A stretch of 10,472 nucleotides of DNA, taken from Euperipatoides rowelli (lineage: Eukaryota > Onychophora > Udeonychophora > Euonychophora > Peripatopsidae). Below, piece after piece: positions 1 through 7,620 of this stretch (position 1 is its first letter; each line of letters opens with the position of its first letter). The notes below the pieces were generated by a model. That model saw only the letters and a program-made list of their open reading frames with translations, was not told the DNA's origin and made no database searches. The stretch lies in the NCBI GenBank assembly GCA_003024985.2, contig PXIH01S0001604.1. One strand, 5' to 3'. The translations under genes were made by a program, and so were the position numbers.

Positions 1-672
1 ACAGACATCATGACCAAAGTGACCAAACTGGCCTTTTATTATAGTTACTAGTTTAAAAAACCATCAAAAATGACGGATACAGTGACATCTATGGACAGAA
101 AATAGAGCGAAAACATCTTTGGGCATCATCAGCTCACAGAAGATGGCCGAGCAGCGTGACAGACATCATGACCAAAGTGACCAAACTGGCCTTTATTATA
201 GTTACTAGTTTAAAAGCTGTCAAAATGATGGATATAGCGACATCTATGGACAGAAAATAGAGTGAAAATATCATTGGGCATCATCGGCTCACCAAAGATG
301 GCCGAGCAGCATGACAGACTGCATGACCAAAGTGACCAAACTGGCCTTTTATTATAGTTAGACTAGTTTAAAAACCCATAAAAATGACGAATACAGCAAC
401 ATCTATGGACAGAAAATAGAGCGAAAACATCGTTGGGCATCATCGGCTCACCGAAGATGGCCGAGCAGTATGACAGACATCATGACCAAAGTGACCAAAC
501 TAGCCTTTTATTATAGTTACTGTATTAGTTTAAAAGCTGTCAAAATGATGGATACAGCAACATCTATGGACAGAAAATAGAGCGAAAATATCGCTGGGCA
601 TCATCGGCTCACCAAAAATGGCCGAGCAGCGTGACAGACCTCATGACCAAACTTACCTTTTATTATAGTTAG
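1..672. repeat. Satellite-like tandem array, unit about 157 bp, dimeric higher-order pattern
   Basis: The marker agac(a/t)..catgacc recurs at 3, 161, 316, 475 and 636, giving spacings of 158, 155, 159 and 161 bp: four full units and a truncated fifth. Each unit carries tgaccaaagtgaccaaact, a ttattatagtta stretch, catctatggacagaaaatag and gatggccgagcag. Units 1 and 3 share one variant (cc-at-aaaaatgacg, gcgaaaacatc) and units 2 and 4 another (gctgtcaaaatgatgg, gaaaatatc). The array is therefore an alternating dimer of about 313-314 bp. GC is visibly higher than in the flanking DNA. The array runs off the left edge. All frames contain stops, so it is non-coding. It could be a true satellite or the internal tandem block of a larger transposon. 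Confidence 0.93.
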
Positions 673-799
673 ATAAAAAAAACTTTCAAAGTCTAGCCTA
701 AGTATGGAAAATTGAGTTAATAGTTAACTAGATATCTGGGCAGGTAGATAGGTGGTAGATCAGTGTATTTTCCAAGCTGGAATTTGATGTTCATGGATC

Positions 800-1080
800 G
801 CTAAAGATTTCTATATAAAGCTCTTTTTAAAACAGAGAATTGCCTGATGTTAGTCCAGTCCTTAAAGTCATCCTACCATTCTCTTCTTGGTCTTCCTCTT
901 CTTTTTTTCCCTTTCTGTCCATCCCTCAAGTGTTGTTATTAGTCTAATTCTTGCAGATCCTCTCAAGATATGCCCAACATATTTCCATTTCCTCTTTCTT
1001 ACTTCATCCAAAAGACTATAACTACCTCCCCATCATTTCCTCACTTCCTCATTTCTAATTAAATCTATCCATTTAACAGA
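800..1080 (-). pseudogene. Decayed LINE reverse transcriptase C-terminal fragment
   Basis: On the minus strand one frame reads WIDLIRNEEVRK, a TGA stop, then LLDEVRKRKWKYVGHILRGS and EGWTERE. After an A-run (about 904-910 on plus) the match moves to another frame that reads RRGRPRREW, a TAG stop, then DDFKDWTNI. The pattern W..GHILR...GRPR..W.DD...W is the well-known C-terminal tail downstream of the thumb in many non-LTR retrotransposon polymerases. The fragment has at least two stops and one indel and lacks the catalytic palm, so it is dead. It lies on the opposite strand to the larger LINE in this window and matches a part that copy lacks. Whether the two belong to one family cannot be told. 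The ends are approximate, and 800-845 is weaker than the rest. Confidence 0.8.
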
Positions 1081-2600
1081 AAACTGTGATTACAATTAAA
1101 GATAAATGCTGAACTTCTTGTTTTTTATTGTATCATTAAATAAAATATTAATTAATATCAACTAAGTCAAAGAAATTGAATGTGTTGAACCTTAACAAAT
1201 TAACAGTTCAATTGAATGTAAGGGGAGATGTGACTAGAGAATGACAAAAAGGTTATATCAAATAATAATTTTGATATTGTGGATTCTTCTGGAAGAAATG
1301 GGATAATTTCTATAGAGGAAGGAAAGACTAGACAGAGAGTAAATGATTGAAGCAATTAGAATAAGTATTACAACATTTTTTTTTTAAAAAGGATGAATCT
1401 TAAACTTGAAGAATTAGAATAAAAATAAATATTTTAGAAATTGTTGGGAGGGTGTGATTGTAAATCCATAAATTAGATTTTATCTTGATTTGTAGATGGG
1501 AGTATTCTATCTCTCTTCATGTATAGGGTGGGAACAACAGGGTTAGAGTAATACCTTATGTTTCTACATTTTGTCTAAATTAAAATTTAATTGGATTTAA
1601 ACAAGAAGTACATAAATTTTAGTAATTTTTATTATCCTCTCAAGTAAGGGTTTCATATTTAAGGATATTTATTTTATAAAAAAGAAAAGCAAATGTTTAA
1701 ATTTGTTTTAAGAATCATGATGTAAGGGGAATGAAATTAATAGAACTACTTGTAAATGGTTATTTAGTTAGGTTGTTAATAAAATTTTCTATCTTATGAT
1801 TAAGATTTTCAATGATTTATGTTTAATTTTATGTATCCATGTTGTAGTTTATATAACAAACAGAGGAAGTATAAGATTATTTATCTTCTTATATCACATA
1901 TATCTTAGGTTACAAATTCACTGTCAGAGCTCAAATTAAAAGAATTAATATTAGTCACATCAAATATACTAATCTGAAGTCGATTCACAACTCAATATTT
2001 CTATTAAAATAAGATTGAGGACTATGTTTAATTTTAATATAAGGTTTTTCAATATGGTATCTTAAAAATGTTTTATTAGAAATTATAAAATAGTGATTAG
2101 AGTTTCTACCAACATAATGTTTATATAAGTTAATATCTCCTCTTGTAATATGTTGTATTGGAGTTAAAATAGAATGTAAAATTTGTAAATGTTTTTCGTA
2201 AGGAAAGTAGAACAAGCCATGTATCTTCTTAGTTATGCTTCTATAAGCAAGAGTAAGTTTTAATAAATCCTTTTTATACCTAATATAATAGCAACAACTG
2301 AGTTGTAATCAATAAAACTCTGTATAGATGATAAATAATCAAGAAGTCTCTACAGTTATAATCCCAATAGAAGGTATATTAAATTAAAGTGGGAATCATA
2401 TTAAATGTAATTCATTTGTTAAATTATTGTAAATTTATTATTCAGCAAATATATATTTTAATTCCCATGGTATTCTTTGTTATTTCCATGAAATTGTTTT
2501 TTCTCTCTTTTTTTTTTAGTTTGTTTAAGTAATTTTTCTTTATTATGGAAACAAATGTAAATGTTTAGCAATAAAATAAATTTAATATTATTTAATGAAT
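1081..2600. other. AT-rich stretch without a recognisable gene
   Basis: Both strands are rich in stops and A/T runs. I recognise no domain, RNA gene or mobile-element motif here, apart from one unassigned open frame at 1985-2308 that is listed separately. Confidence 0.7.
1985..2308 (-). CDS. Unassigned open reading frame, possibly chance
   Basis: The frame is open for about 107 codons between stops at 2309-2311 and 1985-1987. It has no ATG at its start; the longest internal option begins at a TTG near 2215. The conceptual product is basic and rich in His, Tyr, Ile, Lys and Asn (for example LLKLTLAYRSITKKIHGLFY and QHITRGDINLYKHYVGRNS). I see no domain, signal peptide or membrane segment that I recognise. 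A frame of this length is uncommon but possible by chance in DNA this AT-rich, and the amino-acid bias is what AT-rich DNA gives anyway. It could be an exon or a transposon remnant. Confidence 0.2.
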   Translation of the reverse strand, partial: LQLSCCYYIRYKKDLLKLTLAYRSITKKIHGLFYFPYEKHLQILHSILTPIQHITRGDINLYKHYVGRNSNHYFIISNKTFLRYHIEKPYIKIKHSPQSYFNRNIEL

Positions 2601-2629
2601 TTATTTAAAAACATGAAGGAAAGAGATGA

Positions 2630-2645
2630 AGAGAGAGAGAGAGAA
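2630..2645. repeat. (GA)n microsatellite
   Basis: Seven uninterrupted GA units lie within a purine-rich stretch of about 40 bases (2616-2652). Confidence 0.85.
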
Positions 2646-2934
2646 AGGAGGAGGAACACTAGAACAATGGATAACAAGAGGTTAAACTCTATTCTTCTTG
2701 ATTTTATCCCATTTGCTTTTAGGAAGTTCATATGATATAAAAATACTTGTTTTAATTAATTTGTTATATTCAGTCCAAAAATGAATTAAAATTCAACTTT
2801 AACACCAATATTTTTCAATATATAAATCTTAACGCTGACATCACATCTATAAGTTTACCAGAAAAATATTTCATGCATTCCAGTAATAGTGGTTTTCAGA
2901 CCAGACGAGCTGTTTCCTACACAGACCAATCAAA

Positions 2935-2999
2935 AGCCTGCTTTTTTTATTTGCAGTTGGTCATTTTAAAAGGCAACTCAAAACAAAAACCAGCAGGCT
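2935..2999. other. Imperfect two-tier hairpin
   Basis: agcctgct (2935-2942) pairs with agcaggct (2992-2999). Inside it agttg (2955-2959) pairs with caact (2974-2978). The surrounding 2880-3000 is less AT-rich than its flanks and could be a small repeat. No RNA family is recognised. Confidence 0.35.
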
Positions 3000-3177
3000 G
3001 AAAATAAACCTTTAACAGTTTTTATTTGCGTTAAAATATATAATCTCTAAAAAAGTTTAGGAAATATTACTAAAAACTTTGGAAATAATACTTAACAATT
3101 TGTATAATGTATAAAAGCTTCCGGGATTTTGGTATGCACAAGTATTTTTTTTTTCTTAAAATTGATTTTAACTTCAA

Positions 3178-3388
3178 TCCTAAGAATTATCTCAAAATTT
3201 AATGGATTTTATATTGATATGAAGCAAGTAACTTTTTCCTTTGTTCTTTTATTGTTTTTTTCAAAACTTCAAGTAATAACTCTTTTGTTGACAATTTTTA
3301 TAAACAATAATGTAATGAAGTTATGACTAGTGTCTGAATTACAGATATGCATTTTCCTCCAGCCCAAAACCATCAAAATTTTATCCTT
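3178..3388 (+). repeat. 211-bp exact direct duplicate, copy 1 (probable contig overlap)
   Basis: This segment is identical base for base to 4863-5073 (constant offset 1685). Copy 1 ends at the N at 3389 and copy 2 starts right after the N at 4862. Identity over 211 bp that stops exactly at gap characters is what two overlapping contig ends look like when they have not been merged. A recent duplication would not be expected to end at both Ns. Confidence 0.93.
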
Positions 3389-3389
3389 N
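3389..3389. other. Single-N gap (contig join A/B)
   Basis: One ambiguous base. It cuts the minus-strand transposase fossil on its right and ends the 211-bp duplicate on its left, so it marks a join of unknown true distance. Confidence 0.9.
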
Positions 3390-4045
3390 CACAAATTCAT
3401 TTTTGAAATCAAGTTTTTTCATTAAAAAGTAATGCAGAAAAAAACAAACTGAACTGAGTTTTTTCTTAGAACCGCCTTCAAGAAATACATAAAAGCTACT
3501 ACTTCCATCATTATGAGTGTACATTAAAATTATATACCCATAAAAGCCTTTTATAATATTGGGAGGCCACATTTAATTTAGGTAGCGGTAAATTTTGGGA
3601 ATAAGCAAATTCAAAAATCAAAGTGTCATTTAGTTTTGATCTCCTTAAGATAGTAATCCTGGTTTATTTTGTATGCATCCACTTTCTTTTTATGGTGTGT
3701 ATTTAATTTTGCATGGGTCGATTGGGATGACTTTGTGCCATTTCACATTCCGTACAAAAATCACAAACATCAGTGCATGGTTGTCTGAAAGAATAGTCAC
3801 TTTTCTCAAGAAAAAAATAATGGTAAACAGAATATTTCATTTTAAAAATGCTTTCAGTATTATTAAAAAATTTTTGTTGAAAACTGGCAAATAATTTTTT
3901 TTTACATAAAGTTCCAAATCATTAAAGTATTTCCTTTCCGACTTGTGTTTATCATTGTGCGACTCTTTGTGTGGTATCTCTTCCCAATGTTGTCTAAGAA
4001 GTTGCCACTTAATCAGAAATCGTGTGGACAGTTTAGACACTGTCC
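3390..4045 (-). pseudogene. Decayed DDE-type DNA transposon transposase, truncated at the contig edge
   Basis: Five minus-strand pieces in shifting frames follow the order of a family common, usually unnamed, in invertebrate genomes. (1) about 4040-3837: WEEIPHKESH and SERKYF, like the I..P..ESHYSR..S.RKYL block. (2) 3840-3703: KYSVYHYFF, then PCTDVCDFC, the P..D.C..C motif. (3) from 3706: HHKKKVDAYK. (4) 3636-3514: LIFEFAYSQNLPLPKLN and YKRLLWVYNF, matching the highly conserved D..QNLPLP and FYkR.LW.Y.F blocks. (5) 3512-3390: SSSFYVFLEGGSKKK, then the helix before the expected SDGC.GQNKN motif, which would lie beyond the N. The acidic residue normally before ..QNLPLP appears to be Ala here. 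At least four frame changes mean it is inactive. The family match is from memory of motifs; I do not assign a named superfamily. Confidence 0.8.
4026..4045. other. Short perfect hairpin GGACAGT-N6-ACTGTCC
   Basis: Seven-base arms (4026-4032 and 4039-4045) flank a six-base loop. It sits at the upstream edge of the recognisable transposase fossil. No terminator or binding-site role can be supported. Confidence 0.4.
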
Positions 4046-4779
4046 CCTCTTTTCTTTTATATAAGATATCTGAAAATCATTTAAAACCTTTATGATACAA
4101 GAATCAGTCTTAAAATAAAGGTATTTGACTACTAAAATGTTATTAAAATATTTTTAATTATACCACATATTACTTTACAATTTTACAAAATGAATTTGAA
4201 CCCATATTTGCACTTGCTTCCTCACCTCCATTCTTCCAAACACACACACACACAGCTTATCCAACTCTTACAAATGAATGAGAGAGATGATAATGGCAAA
4301 AAATAACAATAGGAATAATAATAATGTGATTAGCTTACCTTTTTATAAATAATTTTTGACAGTTCGAAGCCTTTTCTGTTGTTTGAAGGAGTTCTAGTAA
4401 TAGCCACTGACAAAGCACTATATTGAGCCCATTTATTTTAATTCTCAAATTCAAGAAAAATCTCGCTGTTTTTATACTAGCAGTGTGTCGGTTTATATAT
4501 TTTTTTTTCAAGGCAACAAAATAATAACGTGTCTTGGTGACTATCACCAATGGCTCAAAATGACAAATGGAAATCTTTCTGCTGTTCAAATGTTATAATT
4601 TTGCAACAATTTTTAGGGCGAATTTGCTAATATATTTAAACTTTTCAGATGAAATATTTTTACCCATTGAATTAATAGCCTAGATATGCTTCACATCTAT
4701 TACAATGTTTGACCATTTCTTTTTTCCAGTTCCCTTTATAAGATTTTCTTTGCACCCTTTAATTAATTATTTATTTAGC
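4046..4779. other. AT-rich stretch, no recognisable gene; short (CA)n tract
   Basis: It holds a (CA)7 microsatellite at 4240-4254, an AAT-rich tract near 4310-4325, and a minus-strand open frame (4589-4335) whose product I do not recognise. That frame ends beside a donor-like AG|GTAAGC (minus, 4340-4333). Nothing else supports an exon. Confidence 0.6.
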
Positions 4780-4861
4780 TTGTCAGTAGTAATTAAAATC
4801 CCTAATTATGAATGTATAAGTGATAGAAAAAAATATGGAGGAGGCTTAGTGGTTTATTATA
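4780..4861 (+). pseudogene. LINE apurinic-type endonuclease, N-terminal part, cut by a gap
   Basis: The plus frame reads VIKIPNYECISDRKKYGGG and then LVVYY up to the N at 4862. This matches the stretch I.GY...R.DR...GGGV.IY of the AP-type endonuclease in CR1/L2/Jockey-group non-LTR retrotransposons. That domain nicks target DNA to prime reverse transcription. The N-terminal catalytic half (the usual N..S and TETW motifs) is not recognisable upstream; the reading frame before about 4780 looks unrelated. The piece ends just where the segment starting at 7105 begins. From GGG here to RPP there would be about 49 residues if joined directly, close to the spacing usual in this family. Confidence 0.7.
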
Positions 4862-4862
4862 N
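4862..4862. other. Single-N gap (contig join B/C)
   Basis: It interrupts the LINE endonuclease frame on its left and starts the second 211-bp duplicate on its right. Confidence 0.9.
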
Positions 4863-5073
4863 TCCTAAGAATTATCTCAAAATTTAATGGATTTTATATT
4901 GATATGAAGCAAGTAACTTTTTCCTTTGTTCTTTTATTGTTTTTTTCAAAACTTCAAGTAATAACTCTTTTGTTGACAATTTTTATAAACAATAATGTAA
5001 TGAAGTTATGACTAGTGTCTGAATTACAGATATGCATTTTCCTCCAGCCCAAAACCATCAAAATTTTATCCTT
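4863..5073 (+). repeat. 211-bp exact direct duplicate, copy 2 (probable contig overlap)
   Basis: Identical to 3178-3388. After it the sequence continues into ggctatgtc, whereas copy 1 ends at an N. Copy 2 therefore appears to carry the true continuation of the first contig. Confidence 0.93.
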
Positions 5074-5446
5074 TGGCTATGTCAATTTGACATCACAGTT
5101 ATGCTTTTATTTTTTGTAAACATAATACCGACTTTCAAATATTTATATGTTTTAGATAAATTTCATTAATTAACTAATATTTTTAGGTAAAAATAAACAT
5201 AAATCAATTAAAAAAATTGTTTACATCCTCTAAAACTAAAAATATTAAGTACGGTACATGAAATTTAAAAATATTTTGCATCTTGGAAATTCTAAATCTT
5301 ATTTATGTTATAACTCCAGCACAATGTTTCTTGATGTGACACACAATACACCCAATGAAGAAATTTAGAATAAAAACTAATTATATGGAAGTTAATGTAT
5401 ACAATTTAATTATTAGAATAAATTTATTTTGATATTGAAGTTGGAT
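5074..5446. other. AT-rich stretch without a recognisable feature
   Basis: Stops are frequent in all frames and I recognise no motif. A perfect 13-base palindrome, tgtcaatttgaca, lies at 5080-5092. Confidence 0.6.
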
Positions 5447-5464
5447 CAAACAAAATATTTTATT
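5447..5464. repeat. Candidate SINE target-site duplication, left copy
   Basis: Matches 5797-5814 at 16 of 18 positions and abuts the 3' end of the SINE. Being AT-rich, part of the match could be chance. Confidence 0.65.
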
Positions 5465-5796
5465 ACAAATAAATTTTCTGATGATAATTTATTACAAAAT
5501 TACATACAATCTTCTACCTAATATATATTCTACACCCTTCATCTGTGAAAAGTCCTTGATTTAGTCCTTATGAATGTGCATACTTCCCACCTTCATCATC
5601 TTATGACCCAGAAATCATTGGTGTAATCACAATGCAAACAGCTTTACTGGTTGTAATGCATGTAGAGAAACCACCTTTCAACTGAACCCAGAAGAAACCA
5701 AAGGTACTGACACCCCCAGGGTTCGAACCTGTTCCCCAGACTAAATGCTGATTACACGGCAGTCAATTGTTATCCACTAAACCATCATGCCTCGAC
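5465..5796 (-). mobile_element. tRNA-derived SINE with target-site duplication
   Basis: On the minus strand the element opens with gtcgaggcatga. A perfect A box, TGGTTTAGTGG (5784-5774), fits TRGYNNARNNG. A perfect B box, GGTTCGAACCC (5729-5719), fits GGTTCGANNCC. The spacing of about 45 bases suits an internal RNA polymerase III promoter. The tRNA-like head (5796 to about 5710) is followed by a body of mixed composition and an AT-rich tail ending near 5465. Near-identical 18-base flanks, caaacaaaatattttatt (5447-5464) and caaatgaaatattttatt (5797-5814), differ at two sites and form a plausible target-site duplication. GC is higher than in the flanks. It is not an intact tRNA gene, since the acceptor ends do not pair. 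It would be mobilised by a partner LINE, which I cannot identify. Confidence 0.85.
5719..5784 (-). promoter_or_regulatory. Internal Pol III promoter (A and B boxes) of the SINE
   Basis: The A box is at 5784-5774 and the B box at 5729-5719. Both match the tRNA consensus at every defined position. The boxes bind TFIIIC in Pol III genes; activity here is inferred. Confidence 0.8.
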
Positions 5797-5814
5797 CAAA
5801 TGAAATATTTTATT
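5797..5814. repeat. Candidate SINE target-site duplication, right copy
   Basis: Partner of 5447-5464; it abuts the tRNA-like 5' end of the minus-strand SINE. Confidence 0.65.
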
Positions 5815-6432
5815 TCCCTTTTGAAATTATATTTTTGCAAAACAACGCATCATACATAAAATACATGCTTCAGTGAGAGTATGATCACTCCCTTAGTCAT
5901 AAATGTTGGTTTTAGAACTAAAAGGTGAACCAAAAATAATTTATCACTATTATTACCAATATTTTATTATTTTTAATACTTTAGTTAGTATTAGTGTCAC
6001 CCACCTCCAAAAAATGAATATTTTATTTTTATAACAAAAACCAAAAAAATACTTTAAATTTTCAAAATTTGCCAATAAAATTTTTTTAAATAGCATTACC
6101 CTTATTGTTGCTGTTGTCCATTATTTTGTTCATTTTCACATATACTATTGGAAGGCAATTTTTTTTTAAAAATAAATCTTGTATAATCTTCAAATAAATA
6201 ATATAATTTTATGAACTGATCAACTTTATATTGGTACTGTTTTGATCATAAATTGACTTGTGATTATAAGTTGGATCTATGGGCCTAATTTGAAATTATA
6301 TAAATTTAATGTATATAGATTTGAATCATGTTTGTCACAAGAGTCCTACATAGGAATTGGTTAAAAAGATCGGATGTGTTTGAATCCATTAGAAACACCT
6401 GTATTGAAAAATGATAGAACACACTCAGTTTT
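5815..6432. other. AT-rich stretch without a recognisable gene
   Basis: No convincing coding frame, repeat or RNA motif was seen. It lies upstream of the PolB fossil and could contain more decayed parts of the same element, but I could not recognise any. Confidence 0.6.
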
Positions 6433-6735
6433 TTACTGCACTTGGTTTATCTTGATGTGCTAAGAAATGAAAAAAATGAGTTAGAACTATTATCTGATTA
6501 CAAGTTTTTTTATTGAATCTTTTATTAGGGGGGGGGGGTGCAAGTCAGGTGTCCCATATGTACAATCAGGCTAGCATGCCTTCTAAGTATCTCATAACAT
6601 TCACCATAAATCATTTGTTTTATGTGGATTGCAAAAACCTTTATGGAACTGTCATGTCCACAACTTCCTATAGGTATCACATGGCTATCAAAAGTATACT
6701 GCAAATTTTGCTTACTCTTTGGAATGTTTCCAATG
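6433..6735 (+). pseudogene. Decayed protein-primed DNA polymerase B fragment (Polinton/Maverick type)
   Basis: Four plus-strand pieces in successive frames match the order of a family-B, protein-primed polymerase. (1) 6478-6504: ELELLSDYK, as in the LELL(T/S)D block. (2) after a T-run, 6512-6529: IESFIR, leading into GG, as in the IEKGIRGG block. (3) after an 11-G run (6528-6538): GASQVSHMYNQA, then FYVDCKNLYGTVMS at 6618-6659. The D.NNLYG..MS signature is typical of Polinton/Maverick polymerases and their relatives. (4) from 6658 in another frame: LPIGITW, as in LP.G.F.W. The breaks lie at homopolymers (T-run, G-run) and near 6658. The exonuclease domain and the later polymerase motifs (YTDTD and beyond) are missing, and a stop occurs near 6738. 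It may be a remnant of a Polinton or of an integrated relative such as an adintovirus-like element. It is non-functional. Confidence 0.72.
6528..6538 (+). repeat. Eleven-base poly(G) run
   Basis: Uninterrupted G11 in otherwise AT-rich DNA. It falls exactly where Gly-Gly codons of the PolB fossil are expected and is the site of one of its frame changes. Length may be uncertain in sequencing. Confidence 0.85.
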
Positions 6736-6952
6736 TTTGCATGATCTACACAACTTAACCTAAGCAACTTTTAATAAAGCTATTCCACCTTAATGAATTT
6801 TTCTTTATCTAGAGCATAATTACAAACCATCATGCACCTGACTGTATATACAGTCTAACAAATTGGAGTCACTGATTTTCATTTTTCAAAAAAACTAATC
6901 TCATATCTTTAAAAATAATTGGAATTAAAGTCTATTTTTTTGTTTTTATATA

Positions 6953-7103
6953 GTTTAATGTCTTTAATAAGTGCATGTAAATTTTTTCCCATTAAAATTC
7001 ATGTAATATTAAGAATTTTTAAGATTCCCAAACATGGTAAAATTACCAAATCTAAGAATAGTAATTTCAATAATAGAGTTGTGTATTTTGCTCACCAGAG
7101 GCA
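6953..7103 (+). repeat. Left arm, outer part, of a large diverged inverted repeat
   Basis: This stretch aligns with the reverse complement of about 10325-10180. Shared blocks include ctttaataagtgcatgtaa, gattccc/tattcccaaa, aagaatag, atagagttg and ttttgctcaccag. The similarity stops at the N at 7104; the opposite arm continues, and its continuation resembles the sequence that begins at 9301. No protein frame is convincingly conserved between the copies here. Confidence 0.8.
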
Positions 7104-7104
7104 N
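7104..7104. other. Single-N gap (contig join C/D)
   Basis: Left of it lies the inverted-repeat arm; right of it the middle of a LINE endonuclease. The two sides belong to different elements. Confidence 0.9.
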
Positions 7105-7620
7105 TCATCAAGATTCTATAGTGATTTATCTTTACAGGATATCTCAGATCATCCTCCATGATTTATCTTTACAGGATATCTCAGATCATCAAGATTCTAG
7201 TATCTGGATCTCATTAAACTTGTGGCATATGAAATTACTGATTGGACTCCTTTACAGACCTCCTAATAACTCTAAAATAAATGACAATAAACTACTTAAA
7301 GAAATTAAACAAAGGGCTGAAGATTTTAAGAATAAAGGTTTCGCTCATATTTTAATAATGGGTGATTTAAATTTACCCCTGCTCAATTGGGAAAAACACA
7401 CTTGTAGTTATCCCCATGGTTCATTTGGCGACAAATTTGTTTGGATAATTGTCTTTGTCAAATTGTGAGTGGTAATACAAGATTTAGAGGTGGTAGCTCA
7501 GCTCTTCTGGACATTGTTCTATGCTCCAAACCTGACATTGTTAACTTGTCGATAAACCCTCCACTAGGAAAAAGTGACCATGTCATCCTATTATTTGATT
7601 TGGATATAGGCTATGGTGGA
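7105..7620 (+). pseudogene. LINE endonuclease, C-terminal two thirds
   Basis: Motifs of the exonuclease-endonuclease-phosphatase fold appear in order: SLQDISDH..SSIWISL, then LLIGLLYRPPNNS (about 7230-7270), HILIMGDLNLPLLNW (catalytic GDxN, about 7345-7390), SSALLDIVLCS (conserved S..D.V, about 7495-7530) and LGKSDHVILLFDL (catalytic SDH, about 7564-7602). The frame changes once near 7437, just after FGDKF. A 37-bp-period duplication at 7122-7190 also shifts the frame; without it the start would read straight through. The first catalytic Asn and Glu lie upstream of the gap. In the family this domain nicks genomic DNA at insertion. Confidence 0.88.
7122..7190 (+). repeat. Direct duplication, 32-bp copies with 37-bp period, at a contig edge
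   Basis: tgatttatctttacaggata... at 7122-7153 recurs exactly at 7159-7190. A second shared word, tcatcaagattcta, lies at 7105-7118 and 7187-7200. It breaks the endonuclease frame and starts just inside the N at 7104, which suggests an assembly error at the contig edge. Confidence 0.85.

Noticed and set aside
1-672. CRISPR array
   Set aside because: The whole unit of about 157 bp is repeated with no unique spacers, and the context is eukaryotic.
2925-3117. Possible promoter: gaccaatca (about 2924-2932) followed by tataaaag near 3110
   Set aside because: Both words are short and common in AT-rich DNA, the spacing is large, and no coding sequence follows.
3129-3326. Plus-strand open frame with hydrophobic Phe/Leu-rich product
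   Set aside because: The product is what poly(T)-rich DNA gives in this frame; it overlaps the 211-bp duplicate and shows no recognisable domain.
3673-3894. Plus-strand open frame of 73 codons
   Set aside because: It is antisense to the DDE transposase fossil, whose conserved blocks are on the minus strand.
4333-4589. Minus-strand open frame ending at a donor-like AG|GTAAGC, as a possible exon
   Set aside because: The product is not recognised, there is no convincing acceptor or partner exon, and one donor-like hexamer is weak evidence in DNA of this length.
5719-5796. Functional tRNA gene on the minus strand
   Set aside because: The A and B boxes are perfect but the acceptor ends do not pair. 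The long body and flanking duplications fit a SINE better.
6525-6767. Minus-strand open frame of about 80 codons
   Set aside because: It is the antisense shadow of the PolB fossil, whose motifs are on the plus strand.
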